DNA of 64,000 bases from CAVQAH01 sp963784195 (GTDB taxonomy: Bacteria > Acidobacteriota > Vicinamibacteria > Vicinamibacterales > 2-12-FULL-66-21). The number at the start of each line of letters is the position of its first letter. Within the stretch, counting starts at the first letter, position 1. The stretch is taken from NCBI GenBank assembly GCA_963784195.1, contig CAWARA010000035.1, positions 1 to 64,000 of the forward strand, read 5' to 3'. A program made the position numbers and the translations under genes. Below are positions 38,296 to 48,046 of the stretch, one piece after another. The notes beneath the pieces are model-generated. The model was not told the DNA's origin. It did not search any database and worked only from the letters and a program-made list of their open reading frames with translations.

Positions 38296-39570
38296 ATGGG
38301 TTCCGCACGTGTCGCGATCACCGGCATCGGTGTCGTGTCGCCGTACGGTGTCGGGCGCGACCGGTTCTGGCAGCACGTCAGCCGTGGCTGCAGCGCGACG
38401 CGCACGATCACCGATTTCGATGCCTCACCGTTTCCGTGCACGGTTGCGGCGCCCGTTCCCGCGGTGACGATCGACGATGCGGTAACGCTCGAGGCGCGTT
38501 ACGGCAACGGCAATGGCAACGGGAATGGCCGCGCCGATCCACGCCGGTACTCGAAGGCCTCGCTCATTGCCGTCATCGCCGCGACCGAAGCGTGGCACGA
38601 CGCCGGCCTCAGCCGGAACGAGCCGGACGCCGGCGTGCTGGTTGGCAGCGGTGCCGGCGGCATTGACGTAGCCGAGCGTCAGTACCACGAGTTCTTCAAT
38701 GACGGCTGGAAGCGCGTCACGCCGTACGCCATCCCCGTTTCGATCGTCGGGATGATCTCCAGCGAGATCTCGATCGCGCTCGGCCTGCACGGGATCAGCC
38801 ACGTGGTCTCCACCGGGTGCACGAGCTCGACGGATGCCATCTCGTACGCCACGTCGATGATTCGTCTTGGCGAGGCCGAGGTGATTCTGTCCGGCGGCGC
38901 GGATGCCTGCGTCACGCCCGGCATGATCTTCGGCTTCTCGAAGATGCGCGCCGTTGCGACCCGCTACAACGACGTCCCGTCGTCAGCGTCGCGCCCGTTC
39001 GATCACGGCCGGGATGGCTTCGTCCTCGGCGAGGGCGCCTGGATGGTCGTGCTCGAGCGTGAGGACCGCGCGCGCGCGCGGGGCGCGCACATCTACGCGA
39101 CGGTGGAAGGGTATGGGTCGACCTGCGATGCCTACCATCGCGTGCAGATGGACCCCGACGGGGATCAGATCGTGCGCGCGATGCAACTGGCCGTTGCGCG
39201 ATCGGGGCGCGAGCTCGAAGAGATCGGCTACGTGAACTTCCACGGCACGTCGACGGTGTTGAACGACGCCGTGGAAGCGCGATGCGTCCGCCGTTTGTTC
39301 GGTCCGATGGCCGATCGCGTTTCTGGATCTTCCACGAAATCGATGATCGGCCATCCGCAGGGCGCCAGTGGCGCTGCGGGCATCGTGACGACCGCGCTCG
39401 CGCTGAGCGAAGGGTTCCTGCCGCCCACGATCAATCAGGTGGATCCCGACCCCGATTGCGACATCGACGTCATTCCGAACACCGGCCGTCCGGCGTCGCC
39501 GGAGGCCGCACTGTGCAACTGCCTCGGATTCGGATCGAAGAACAGCGCGATCGTCCTGGGCCGGGCATGA
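38296..39570 (+). CDS. beta-ketoacyl-ACP synthase II-like (FabF-family)
   Basis: A 424-residue thiolase-fold condensing enzyme of fatty-acid or polyketide synthesis. The catalytic triad is C175 (VVSTGCTSSTDAIS), H316 (VNFHGTSTVLNDAVE) and H353 (SMIGHPQGASGAAG). A GNGNGNGNG stretch (about 70-78) encoded by a GGCAAC/GGCAAT repeat inserts a loop before the usual KASLIAVIAATEAW helix. FabF enzymes usually have NTHAT-like CHH spacing, which is kept here; the substrate is unknown. It overlaps the next ICMT-like gene (ATGA) and is not near other fab genes, so a specialised lipid or polyketide role is possible. Confidence 0.9.
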   Translation: MGSARVAITGIGVVSPYGVGRDRFWQHVSRGCSATRTITDFDASPFPCTVAAPVPAVTIDDAVTLEARYGNGNGNGNGRADPRRYSKASLIAVIAATEAWHDAGLSRNEPDAGVLVGSGAGGIDVAERQYHEFFNDGWKRVTPYAIPVSIVGMISSEISIALGLHGISHVVSTGCTSSTDAISYATSMIRLGEAEVILSGGADACVTPGMIFGFSKMRAVATRYNDVPSSASRPFDHGRDGFVLGEGAWMVVLEREDRARARGAHIYATVEGYGSTCDAYHRVQMDPDGDQIVRAMQLAVARSGRELEEIGYVNFHGTSTVLNDAVEARCVRRLFGPMADRVSGSSTKSMIGHPQGASGAAGIVTTALALSEGFLPPTINQVDPDPDCDIDVIPNTGRPASPEAALCNCLGFGSKNSAIVLGRA

Positions 39571-40134
39571 ACCGCGTCGCGCGAGACCAGCCTGCTCCCG
39601 CCGTGCTCCTCGGCCTGACGGCCTCCTTCGAAACAATCGCGCCAAGCCTGGCCCTCGCAGCGCTCGCGTTCGTGCCGATGATTGGCGAAGCCCTTCACTC
39701 GGCACGGAACGAACGGCGCCTTCGTCAGCAGGGCGCTGTCGAGCCGGCCGACGACGTGTTCGCGGCAATGCAACTGATCTATCCGTCGTGCTTCGCCGCG
39801 ATGATCGTCGAGCACTGGGTGCGGCAAGCCGCAGGCGGATGCCGTCACGGTTGCGGGGGCGATGGTCTTCGGCGCCGCGAAAGCCCTGAAGTACTGGGCG
39901 ATTGCATCGCTCGGCCCGCGCTGGTCGTTCCGCGTCCTCGTGCCGCCCAGATCCGATCTCGTGACCACCGGCCCCTATCGGTTCATGCGTCATCCCAACT
40001 ATCTCGGTGTACTTGGAGAACTGGCGGGAATGGCATTGCTGGCGCAGGCGCCGCTCAGCGGCGTAGCCGCCCTCCTCGTCTTCGCCGCCCTGCTGCGCGC
40101 CCGGATTCGTGTCGAGGAGAGAGCGCTCGGGTAG
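39567..40134 (+). CDS. membrane methyltransferase, ICMT-like (copy 2), frameshifted
   Basis: About 188 residues with the ICMT C-terminal signature GPYRFMRHPNYLGVLGELAG and RIRVEERALG. The first frame (RVARDQPAPAVLLGL, ALAALAFVPMIGEALHSARN) runs to about 39830, and the second frame (VFGAAKALKYWAIASLGPRW and onward) runs from about 39850, so one extra base is present. The start ATG overlaps the fabF stop. Together with the copy at 37529 it brackets fabF. The product may methylate an acyl chain or head group made by the condensing enzyme; this is inference. Confidence 0.75.
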
Positions 40135-40191
40135 AATCCGCTCATTGTCGATACCGACTACTGATTGCCGACGGCAGTGTGGCATCACCTG

Positions 40192-40243
40192 ATTGCCCAT
40201 CGCCCATCGCCCATCGCCCATTGCCCATTGCCCATCGCCCATT
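40192..40243. repeat. GGGCGAT-type tandem repeat, single arm
   Basis: Six to seven copies of CCCATCGC/CCCATTGC. There is no clear inverted arm, unlike 4356-4438 and 9795-9871. Lies between the ICMT-like gene and the next membrane protein, ending at its TTG start. Confidence 0.85.
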
Positions 40244-42121
40244 GATCACCTTAATCCTCGACACCCTGATCTTGCTGGCCTGTATCGCCGCACTGGTGAT
40301 CGAGCTGTCGGGCGGTTTCTTCACGTCGGTCGGCGGCCTGCGCGTGTCCGCGCGCAGTGCGGACCGTGCGCTCTTCGTCGCGCTGGGCCTGCTGATCGTC
40401 AGATACGCGATCGATCGACACGCGGGCTTCCTCGGTATCGCGAAGGAACGCTGGCATGAGCGATGGAACCGGTATTTCCAATCGCAGGCTGACCCGGGCT
40501 CTACGCTGGCCGGGCCCGCGGAAGGGCGTCACCTGGCGCTCGCTATCGCCGGACTCTGTCTGTTCGGCGTGGCCGCGCTGTTCCCTCAGCTGGTGGCCAT
40601 GGACTCGGTGCCCGATCTCGGCGATCCGCTCTTTTCGATGTGGCGGATCGGCTGGGTGAACCGTCAGCTCCTCGGGGATCCCCGTCCGCTGTTCGACGCG
40701 AACATCTTCTACCCCGAGCGGCTGACGCTGACCTACTCGGATGCGATGCTCCTGCCCGCGCTGTTCGCGGCGCCGCTCCTCGCCCTCGGCATCCATCCGG
40801 TCATCACGTACAACCTGCTGATGCTGTCGGGGTTCCTCTTTTCCGGGGTCGCGACCTATGTGCTGGTCAGCCGCCTGACCGGATCGCCTCGGGCGGCTTT
40901 CATTGCGGCTGTCATCTACGGCTTCTATCCCTACCGGTTCGAGCACTACAGCCATCTCGAGCTGCAGTTCACGCAATGGATGCCGCTCTCGCTGCTGGCG
41001 ATTCATCGATTCGTCGAGACGTCGCGCATGCGGCATGCGGTGCTGGCGGCGCTTGCGGTGGTGGCCCAGCTGTACTCGTCGATGTACTACGCCGTGTTCT
41101 TCCTCTTCTATGGCTCGACGGTCTTCCTGTGTGCTCGCGCTCGGACGAAAGTTGAAGCTGCGCGGCATCGTGAAACCGGCGTGCATCGCAGGCGCCCTGG
41201 CGCTCGCGCTGGCGGTGCCGCTGGCGCGGCCCTACCTGGCCGCGCAGACGCTGAAAGGCGATCGCGATGTTCCGGCGGTCACCGTGTTCAGCGCAACCGC
41301 GTCGGACTACCTGCGCGCCCATCAACGCAGTGCACTCTATGGCCCGTACCTGCTGCCAGGACGGAAGATCGAGCGCGCGCTGTTCCCCGGTGTCCTGCCG
41401 ATCGTTCTCGCGATCGCGTCGCTGGCGCCTCCCGTCGGCCTCGTGCGCCTTGCGTATGCCGCAGGGCTGCTGATCGCCTTCGATGGGTCCCTCGGGTTTC
41501 ACGGCCTCATCTATCCGTACCTCTACGACTGGTTTCCCCCGATGCGCGGGTTGCGCGTTCCCGCGCGCTTCAGCGTGATCGTGGGGTTGAGCCTCGCCAT
41601 CCTGTCGGGGTTCGGCATGCGCCGATTGCTGACGCGGCTGTCACCGGGGAAAGCGCAGGTCGCATTCGCGGCGGCCGTGATTCTTCTGGCTTTCGATCTA
41701 CGTCCCAACCTGTCGCTTGAACCGGTCTGGCCCGAGCCTCCACCGATCTATGCCGCGGTAAATGCCCAGCACACGGTCCTGGCCGAGTTTCCGGTTCCTG
41801 ACGATCCCTTCGGGTTCGGGTTCAACACCAGCTACATGTATTTTTCACTCTGGCACGGCGCGAACATGGTCAACGGCTACAGTGGTTTTCTTCCGGCGAG
41901 CTACGAAGAGCTGGCCAAAGGGCTCGCGAAGCTTTCCAAGCACGTCATCTGTCGCCTTGCTTCGCCAGCGCGGGGTCACGCACTTGACGCTGAATTGCGC
42001 GCTCTATCGCGACGACTGTTCGCCGGTCCTCCGAGCGTTCGACAGCGAGCCGGCGCTGCGCCGCGTGACCGAGGGCAGATGGCAGGGCGCTCCCGCGGTC
42101 CTTTACGAACTCATTCGATGA
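40242..42121 (+). CDS. GT-C type membrane glycosyltransferase, frameshifted twice
   Basis: A membrane protein of about 625 residues with 10-12 segments. The first frame has a hydrophobic start (ITLILDTLILLACIAALVIEL), DPLFSMWRIGWVNRQLLGDP, the acidic FDANIFYPERLTLTYSD loop, YGFYPYRFEHYSHLELQFTQ and MYYAVFFLFYGSTVF. It breaks near 41115-41140; the second frame (RGIVKPACIAGALALALAVP, LYDWFPPMRGLRVPARFSV) runs to about 41945. A third frame (LLRQRGVTHLTLNCALY to LYELIR) ends at 42121. Both breaks add one base. GT-C enzymes transfer sugars from polyprenyl phosphates. The TTG at 40242 is a tentative start; TAGAAT at 40133-40138 lies upstream, and a GTG at 40179 is also possible. Confidence 0.72.
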
Positions 42122-43548
42122 CTTCCGACGAACGCTCCTCCGTGCCGCCTGCGGTGAAGGTGCTTGACGGCGTGGTCGCCGGCGCGTGCGCCGCAGCCGT
42201 CGCGCTGTTCGTCTTCGGCCCGTTTCGCACGGTTGCCGGCGAGACGGCCATATCCATTCGCTGGACGCATCTGCTCTTTGGCGCAGTGGCCCTCGCCATC
42301 GTCCGCCATGCCGCACGTCCGTCCCCGAACATCATCGCGACGTGGCGTTCGTGGTGTTCGGCTCTGTCGGCTCGCCCCGCGCTCGCAGACGCGTTGCTGG
42401 CATTCTCGCTGACGCGGCCGATCGTCCTCCTGATTGGCTTTCTCGCCGTCGCGACATTCGGGCTGGTTGCCGGCGCACCTGCTTCGAGCCCGCGAACGAT
42501 CCTCCGGGAACTGCCGTCACGCTTCGACGCGAACTGGTACGCAGGTATTGCCGCAGAGGGGTACGAATGGCAGGGGCGATTGGATCGCCAGCAGAACTTT
42601 GCGTTTTTCCCAGCGTTCCCGATGACGATGAAGGCGGTTGGTGTGGTAACCGGGGCTTACGCGGACGGAATCTCCAGGGATCGACGCATCACGCGCTTCA
42701 CATGGGCGGGGCTGCTGGTCGCGTTGTTCTCGTTTGTCGCTGCCGCCTGGTACTTCTCATCGATTGCGCGCGATTTCCTGCCACCTGAGCGAGCGCGCAT
42801 GGCCGTGGTCCTCATCGCCGCCTATCCTTTTGCGCTGTTCTTCAGCGCCGCGTACACGGAGTCGCTCTTCCTGCTCGTGACCCTCGGTGCATGGTGGCAC
42901 TTCCGGCGACACGAGCTTGTGAGAGCCGCCCTGTTCGGGCTCGTCGCCGGACTGACGCGCCCCAACGGATGTTTTCTCAGCGTGCCGCTCGGGCTCATTG
43001 CGCTGGGCTTCGCCGACGTGCCTGATTCGCATACGCAACCGCCGGGAAAGCCGTCACCCGGCGTGCTCAGGCGTCTCGTGGTTGCGGCCATGCCGGGCAT
43101 CGGCATGCTCATCTACACCGTCTACCTCTACTCCAATACCGGGGTCTGGTTCGCCTGGGCCCGCGTGCAGGTCGCGTGGGGCCGCGCGCTCAGCGGTGGC
43201 GGCGCATCGTCGACGGCCGATTTGTCGGGCGGACTTCTTCAGTTTGCCGCCGATCATCCATACACCGCCTTCAACGCCATCGGCCTTGCCTTTGCTACCG
43301 TGCTCATCTGGCCCGTGTGGCGGAGGCTGGGGCTGGCGTGGACGGCTTACGTCCTGATCAACGTCGGCCCGCCCCTTATTTCGGGTGGGTTACTGTCGCT
43401 CGGGCGCATGAGCTCGACACTGTTCCCGCTGTTCCTGGCCCTCTCCGCGGTGCTTCCGTCCCGGGCGTGGCCGGCCGTTGCCGTCAGCTTTGGTTTGCTG
43501 CAAGGGTTCTTCGCGGCGTTGTTCTATACATGGCGGGACCTGTACTGA
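42118..43548 (+). CDS. PIG-V-like mannosyltransferase family membrane protein
   Basis: A 476-residue membrane protein with 8-10 segments that matches the PIG-V family of GT-C mannosyltransferases. The diagnostic pair is RFDANWYAGIAAEGYEWQ (about 134-151) and NFAFFPAFPMTMK (about 157-169). AAYPFALFFSAAYTESLFLL (about 238-257) and LTRPNGCFLSVP follow. It overlaps the previous gene by ATGA and so belongs to the same unit. The sugar donor is probably a polyprenyl-phosphate-linked mannose or another hexose, with an envelope glycolipid or glycoprotein as acceptor. Confidence 0.85.
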   Translation: MTSDERSSVPPAVKVLDGVVAGACAAAVALFVFGPFRTVAGETAISIRWTHLLFGAVALAIVRHAARPSPNIIATWRSWCSALSARPALADALLAFSLTRPIVLLIGFLAVATFGLVAGAPASSPRTILRELPSRFDANWYAGIAAEGYEWQGRLDRQQNFAFFPAFPMTMKAVGVVTGAYADGISRDRRITRFTWAGLLVALFSFVAAAWYFSSIARDFLPPERARMAVVLIAAYPFALFFSAAYTESLFLLVTLGAWWHFRRHELVRAALFGLVAGLTRPNGCFLSVPLGLIALGFADVPDSHTQPPGKPSPGVLRRLVVAAMPGIGMLIYTVYLYSNTGVWFAWARVQVAWGRALSGGGASSTADLSGGLLQFAADHPYTAFNAIGLAFATVLIWPVWRRLGLAWTAYVLINVGPPLISGGLLSLGRMSSTLFPLFLALSAVLPSRAWPAVAVSFGLLQGFFAALFYTWRDLY

Positions 43549-43621
43549 CCATTTGGAAAACCTGCTGATTTCCGCCGTCCGTTCGTTCCGAACGCGCGTC
43601 TGATTGGGTAAACCGGTGCTC

Positions 43622-43627
43622 TATAAT
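43622..43627 (+). promoter_or_regulatory. -10 element of the TPR-gluzincin operon
   Basis: TATAAT, 12 bases before the ATG at 43640. Predicts a short-leader or leaderless start of the long operon that follows. A longer upstream start at 43604 would be untranscribed. Confidence 0.55.
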
Positions 43628-43639
43628 CGGATCAGGTTG

Positions 43640-46201
43640 ATGGACGGCACACGCGAACCACGCGCGTGGCAATGGTCGATGCGGCCGCTGGTCGTGATCC
43701 TCCTGCTCGTCTGCGCGCCGACCGCCAGTTCATCAATCAGCCCGCAGGTCGCGCCGCAGGCGAACGAGTCGTTCCTCATGAGCGCGGAACGAGCGATTGC
43801 CCACGGCCGGATCGACGAAGCCGAAGCCCTCGCCCGTGCCCGGCCAGCCGGCGACAGCGACGCTGCCGCCATCCTGGCGCGCCTCGCGATCCGGCGTGGC
43901 CAGAACGACGAGGCTCTCAAGCTGCTCGAGCCGGCGGCGACGGCTGCGCCGTCTGGAGAAGCCGCGCTGGAGCTGGGACTGCTGCTTCAGAACGTCGGAC
44001 GGGCGCAGGAAGGGCTCCCGCACCTCAATCGCGTGTTTCGTCAGGGCGGCAGCGGCGGAAACGCGGAGTCGCTGCTGCGTGCCGGACGCGCCGCGCGGGC
44101 GCTGAACCGCGCGCAGGATGCCAACGCGTTGTTCCGCGCAGCCGCAGGCGGTCGCGTGAACCCGGTGATCGAAACCGCCTGGGGGCGGTTGTTCTACGAA
44201 AAGCACGATCTTGCCGAGGCCTTCAAGTCCTTCAAGCAGGCGATCGACGCCGATGGAAAATGGGCTCCGGCGCACGCGGGCCTGGCACAGGCGCTGTCCC
44301 AGGAGAATCCGACCCTGGCCGCCGCCTCGGCGTCTACCGCGCTGGAGATCGATCCCGGGCTTGCAGAAGCCCATCTGTTGCTGGCCAACCTCGAGCTCGA
44401 TAACACCAAGTACGACGAGGCGCGGAAGCACATCGACCGCGTCCTCGACGCCAATCCGGCCCATCTCGAGGCGCGGTCGCTCGTCGGCGCTATCGACTTC
44501 GTCCGCGGCAACCGTCCGGCGTTCGACACCACGGTCAAGGGGATCCTGGCGATAAACCCCGCGTACGGCGAGGCCTACCGCGTGGCGGGGGACCTTCTGG
44601 CGCGGAACTACCGGTTCGACGAGGCGCTCCAGCTCACGCAGGAAGCGCTGACGCTCGATCCGGGCAACAGTCGTGCGCATGCCGACCTGGGCATGCACTC
44701 GATGCGGACCGGCGACGAGCCGGGCGCGCGTCGCGCCCTGGAGCGTGCGTTCAAACTCGATGGGTTCGATCGCGTCACGTTCAACCTGCTCGCGCTGCTC
44801 GACAAGCTCGAGAAGTTCGACGTGGTGCGCGAAGGCGATCTGGTGCTCAAGTTCCATCCTGACGAGACCGCCGTGCTGAAGGAGTATGCGATTCCGCTGG
44901 CGCAGCAATCGCTCAAGACGCTCTCGTCCAAGTACCAGTTCACGCCGCAGGGCCCGATTCTGATCGAGATCTTCCCGGTGCACGACGACTTCGCGGTCCG
45001 CAATCTCGGGCTGCCCGGGCTCGTGGGGGCGCTCGGCGCCTGCTTCGGGCGTGTCATCAGCATGGACTCGCCGAAGGCGAGAACGCCGGGGTCGTTCTCG
45101 TGGCAGGCGACGCTGTGGCACGAGATGGCGCACGTCATCACCCTGCAGATGTCGAAGCAGCGTGTGCCGCGCTGGCTCACCGAGGGTGTGTCGGTCTACG
45201 AGGAAACGAAGGCACGCCCAGCCTGGGGCCGCGAGATGGAAGTGCCATTCGCGGTCGCGCTCGAGCAGGGCAAGGCGCTGAAGCTGCGCGATCTGAACTC
45301 CGGCTTCACGAGCGGCGAGACGATCGCGCTCGCGTACTACCAGGCTTCGCTGCTCGTCGACCATATCGTGTCGACACACGGCGAAGCGGCGCTGCGAACG
45401 CTGATCCACAGCTACGCCGATGGAACCGAGAACGAGCAGGCGATTACGAAGTCTCTTGGCGTGTCGATGGACGCGCTGCAGGCCTCGTTCGACAAGATGC
45501 TCGACACCCGCTTTTCGTCGGTGCGCGCGGCACTGCGCGACCAGGTCAAGGACAAGCCGGGCGAGCCCGATGTGTCTGCCCTGAAAGCGAACGCGGCGGC
45601 CAAACCGGGAAGCTATCAAGCGCAGCTGATGCTCGGCATGGCTCTCGCCGCGCAGAAGGACAAGTCGGCCTTCGAGCCGCTCGAACGCGCGGCGGCGCTG
45701 GTGCCGATGGCCATCGGCGAGAACTCGCCGCATGCCGTCATGGGCCGCCTGGCCGAAGAGCTTGGCGACGCGCCGCGGGCCATCAAGGCCTACCAGGCGT
45801 TGCTCGCGCAGGATCAGACGGCGCTCGAACCGGCGCGAAGGCTCGCTGCGCTGGCGGCCAAGGCGGGCGACGAGAAGGCGCTCGCCATCGCCAACGATCG
45901 CGTCGTCGAGATCGATCCGTTCGATTCACAGGGCCACAGTGGTCTTGGCCGTCTCGCCATGAAGCGTGGTGATGCCGGAACCGCCGTTCGCGAGTTCAGG
46001 GCCGCGCTTGCGATAGGACCGGCCGATCGCGCGGCGGCGCACTGCGATCTCGGAGAGAGTTACCTTCTCGCGGGACGCCGCGACGAGGCGAAGCGCGAAG
46101 CGCTGGCAGCGCTGGAGATTGCGCCGAGCTTCGAACGGGCGCAGGACCTGCTGCTCAAGGTCGTCGACGGAAAGAGCAACGGAAGCGGGAAGCGCCCGTG
46201 A
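43640..46201 (+). CDS. TPR-repeat protein with gluzincin metallopeptidase domain
   Basis: About 853 residues, secreted: the hydrophobic signal follows an Arg-rich start (VVILLLVCAPTASSS). TPR units run from about 35 to 415 (EALARARPAGDSDAAAILAR, ALTLDPGNSRAHADLGMHSM and others). The zinc motif is WHEMAHVITLQMSK with H494/H498 and E515 (LTEGVSVYEE) as likely third ligand (MA clan). More TPRs follow to the end (RLAALAAKAGDEKALA, FDSQGHSGLGRLAMKRGD). The gene starts the operon with DUF4159, MoxR, DUF58 and BatA genes, so it could handle envelope substrates. An in-frame ATG at 43679 starts directly at the signal peptide and is an alternative. Confidence 0.87.
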   Translation: MDGTREPRAWQWSMRPLVVILLLVCAPTASSSISPQVAPQANESFLMSAERAIAHGRIDEAEALARARPAGDSDAAAILARLAIRRGQNDEALKLLEPAATAAPSGEAALELGLLLQNVGRAQEGLPHLNRVFRQGGSGGNAESLLRAGRAARALNRAQDANALFRAAAGGRVNPVIETAWGRLFYEKHDLAEAFKSFKQAIDADGKWAPAHAGLAQALSQENPTLAAASASTALEIDPGLAEAHLLLANLELDNTKYDEARKHIDRVLDANPAHLEARSLVGAIDFVRGNRPAFDTTVKGILAINPAYGEAYRVAGDLLARNYRFDEALQLTQEALTLDPGNSRAHADLGMHSMRTGDEPGARRALERAFKLDGFDRVTFNLLALLDKLEKFDVVREGDLVLKFHPDETAVLKEYAIPLAQQSLKTLSSKYQFTPQGPILIEIFPVHDDFAVRNLGLPGLVGALGACFGRVISMDSPKARTPGSFSWQATLWHEMAHVITLQMSKQRVPRWLTEGVSVYEETKARPAWGREMEVPFAVALEQGKALKLRDLNSGFTSGETIALAYYQASLLVDHIVSTHGEAALRTLIHSYADGTENEQAITKSLGVSMDALQASFDKMLDTRFSSVRAALRDQVKDKPGEPDVSALKANAAAKPGSYQAQLMLGMALAAQKDKSAFEPLERAAALVPMAIGENSPHAVMGRLAEELGDAPRAIKAYQALLAQDQTALEPARRLAALAAKAGDEKALAIANDRVVEIDPFDSQGHSGLGRLAMKRGDAGTAVREFRAALAIGPADRAAAHCDLGESYLLAGRRDEAKREALAALEIAPSFERAQDLLLKVVDGKSNGSGKRP

Positions 46202-47004
46202 AGATCGGACCGGCGTCGATCGTGCCGGCCCTCGCGGGCGCAGGGCTGCTCCTGTGGGGCCTGCTATCTGTCTCCGCGCCTGACGCCGACGCCCAGAATC
46301 CGTTACAGCCAGACGCGCGCTTCGCCGGTTTGCAGTGGACGTTCGCTCGGATCAAGTACACCGCGTGGAACGTTCCCGCATCGCAGGGGTGCGACACCTT
46401 CAACGAGTGCTGGACGATTGACTACCCGGCGGCCGAACAGAATCTCTCGCGTCGTCTCCGCACGGTGACCTCGATCCAGGTGAACGATCCTGTCGTCGTG
46501 ACGCTCGACGACCCTTCGCTCTGGACATACCCGTGGATCTACATCGTCGAGCCCGGAACGATGACGCTGAAGGAAAGCGAGGTGCAGAACCTGCGCGAGT
46601 TCCTGCTCCGCGGCGGCACGCTGACGTTCGACGACTTCCACGGGCCTGAGGAGTGGGCGCATTTTCAGCGCGAAATGAAGCGCGTGTTTCCCGATCGGCG
46701 GATCGTGGACTTGCCGCCCAACCATCCGATCTACAGTTGCTTCTACCAGATCGATGAGTACCCGCAGACGCCTGGTCTCGGGTCGTTTCTGCAGGGCCGC
46801 ACATGGGAGAAGGGTGGGTTTGCCCCGCGCCTGCGGGCGATCGAAGACGACAACGGCCGCGCCATGGTCCTCATCAACTTCAACACGGACATGGGCGACG
46901 GCTGGGAATGGTCCAACGCCGCCGACTATCCCGGTTATGTCCGGTTCACCGCGCAAGCCTACCGGATGCAGATCAACGAAATCGTTTACTCGCTGACCCA
47001 CTGA
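46198..47004 (+). CDS. DUF4159 protein
   Basis: A 268-residue DUF4159 protein with an N-terminal hydrophobic signal or anchor (about 8-32). The family fold resembles glutamine-amidotransferase-like domains used as periplasmic binding modules. Characteristic segments are LQWTFARIKYTAWN, CWTIDYPAAEQNLSRRL, WIYIVEPGTMTLKESEVQNL and LRGGTLTFDDFHG, with the final RFTAQAYRMQINEIVYSLTH. No catalytic residues are known for this family. Its GTG overlaps the stop of the TPR gene, and its stop overlaps the MoxR start (TGATG). Confidence 0.9.
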   Translation: MKIGPASIVPALAGAGLLLWGLLSVSAPDADAQNPLQPDARFAGLQWTFARIKYTAWNVPASQGCDTFNECWTIDYPAAEQNLSRRLRTVTSIQVNDPVVVTLDDPSLWTYPWIYIVEPGTMTLKESEVQNLREFLLRGGTLTFDDFHGPEEWAHFQREMKRVFPDRRIVDLPPNHPIYSCFYQIDEYPQTPGLGSFLQGRTWEKGGFAPRLRAIEDDNGRAMVLINFNTDMGDGWEWSNAADYPGYVRFTAQAYRMQINEIVYSLTH

Positions 47005-48044
47005 TGAATCCGACGCCCACCGCTCGCGCCACCCCGGAAGTCCTGTCGACCACGGATATCGCCGCCGTAGCCGAGCGCGTGTCAGCGGGACGCAAGCGGA
47101 TCCTGACGGAGATCCACAAGGTCATCGTCGGGCAGGAGGACGTCATCGATCAGGTCTTGATGGCGCTGTTCACGGGCGGCCACTGCCTGATCACCGGCGT
47201 GCCCGGCCTCGCCAAGACGCTCCTGATCAAGACCGTCGCTGAAATCCTGGACCTGTCGTACAAACGCATCCAGTTCACGCCCGATCTGATGCCGGCGGAT
47301 ATCACCGGCACCGAGGTCCTCGACGAACAGGGCGGCCACCGATCGCTGCGTTTCGTGACGGGACCGATCTTCGCGCAGATCATCCTCGCCGACGAGATCA
47401 ACCGCACGCCGCCAAAGACGCAGGCGGCGCTGCTCGAGGCGATGCAGGAGTACCACGTGACGGCTGCCGGCCGGACGTATCAGCTGGAGCGGCCGTTTTT
47501 CGTGCTCGCGACGCAGAACCCCATCGAGCTCGAGGGCACGTATCCATTGCCCGAAGCGCAGCTCGATCGCTTCATGTTCAACATCGTCATGACCTACCTG
47601 CCCGAGGACGAGGAGGTCCGCGTCGTCACGCAGACGACTGGCATCCACGTGCAGGTGCCGGAGCGCGTGCTCGGCGGGCCGGAGATTCTCGAGATTCAGC
47701 AACTGGTGCGGCAGGTGGTCGTGGCGGAGGATGTCGCGCGGTATGCCGTTCGCCTGGTCGATGCGTCCCGTCCGGGCCGGCAAAGCGACCATGGGTTCGT
47801 GCGCGAGTGGGTCAAGTGGGGCGCCGGTCTCCGCGCGTCGCAGGCCCTGATCCTGGCGGGGAAGGCAAGGGCCCTGCTGCACGGCCGGTATCACGTGTCG
47901 GTCGGCGACATTCAGGCGTTGGCGCGCCCCGTGCTTCGCCATCGCGTGATTCCCAACTTCTACGCCGAGTCCGAGCGGATCACCTCCGACAATCTCGTCG
48001 AGCGCCTGCTCGAAGCGGTTCCGGTACCGCGAAGCGGGATGTAG
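47004..48044 (+). CDS. MoxR-family AAA+ ATPase
   Basis: A 346-residue AAA+ chaperone of the MoxR family. Walker A is ITGVPGLAKTLLIK (about 66-79), Walker B is IILADEINRTPPKTQAALLEAM, and LATQNPIELEGTYPLPEAQLDRFM holds sensor I and the following arginine. MoxR proteins are thought to fold or assemble vWA-domain partners, which the next two genes encode. The start is the ATG at 47004 (overlap TGATG). Cytoplasmic. The absence of any break in this gene, in contrast to its neighbours, suggests that the frame errors around it are local. Confidence 0.95.
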   Translation: MNPTPTARATPEVLSTTDIAAVAERVSAGRKRILTEIHKVIVGQEDVIDQVLMALFTGGHCLITGVPGLAKTLLIKTVAEILDLSYKRIQFTPDLMPADITGTEVLDEQGGHRSLRFVTGPIFAQIILADEINRTPPKTQAALLEAMQEYHVTAAGRTYQLERPFFVLATQNPIELEGTYPLPEAQLDRFMFNIVMTYLPEDEEVRVVTQTTGIHVQVPERVLGGPEILEIQQLVRQVVVAEDVARYAVRLVDASRPGRQSDHGFVREWVKWGAGLRASQALILAGKARALLHGRYHVSVGDIQALARPVLRHRVIPNFYAESERITSDNLVERLLEAVPVPRSGM

Positions 48045-48046
48045 CG

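Noticed and set aside
43604..43639. Upstream start for the TPR-gluzincin gene
   Set aside because: It lies before the -10 TATAAT at 43622, so it would not be transcribed from that promoter.
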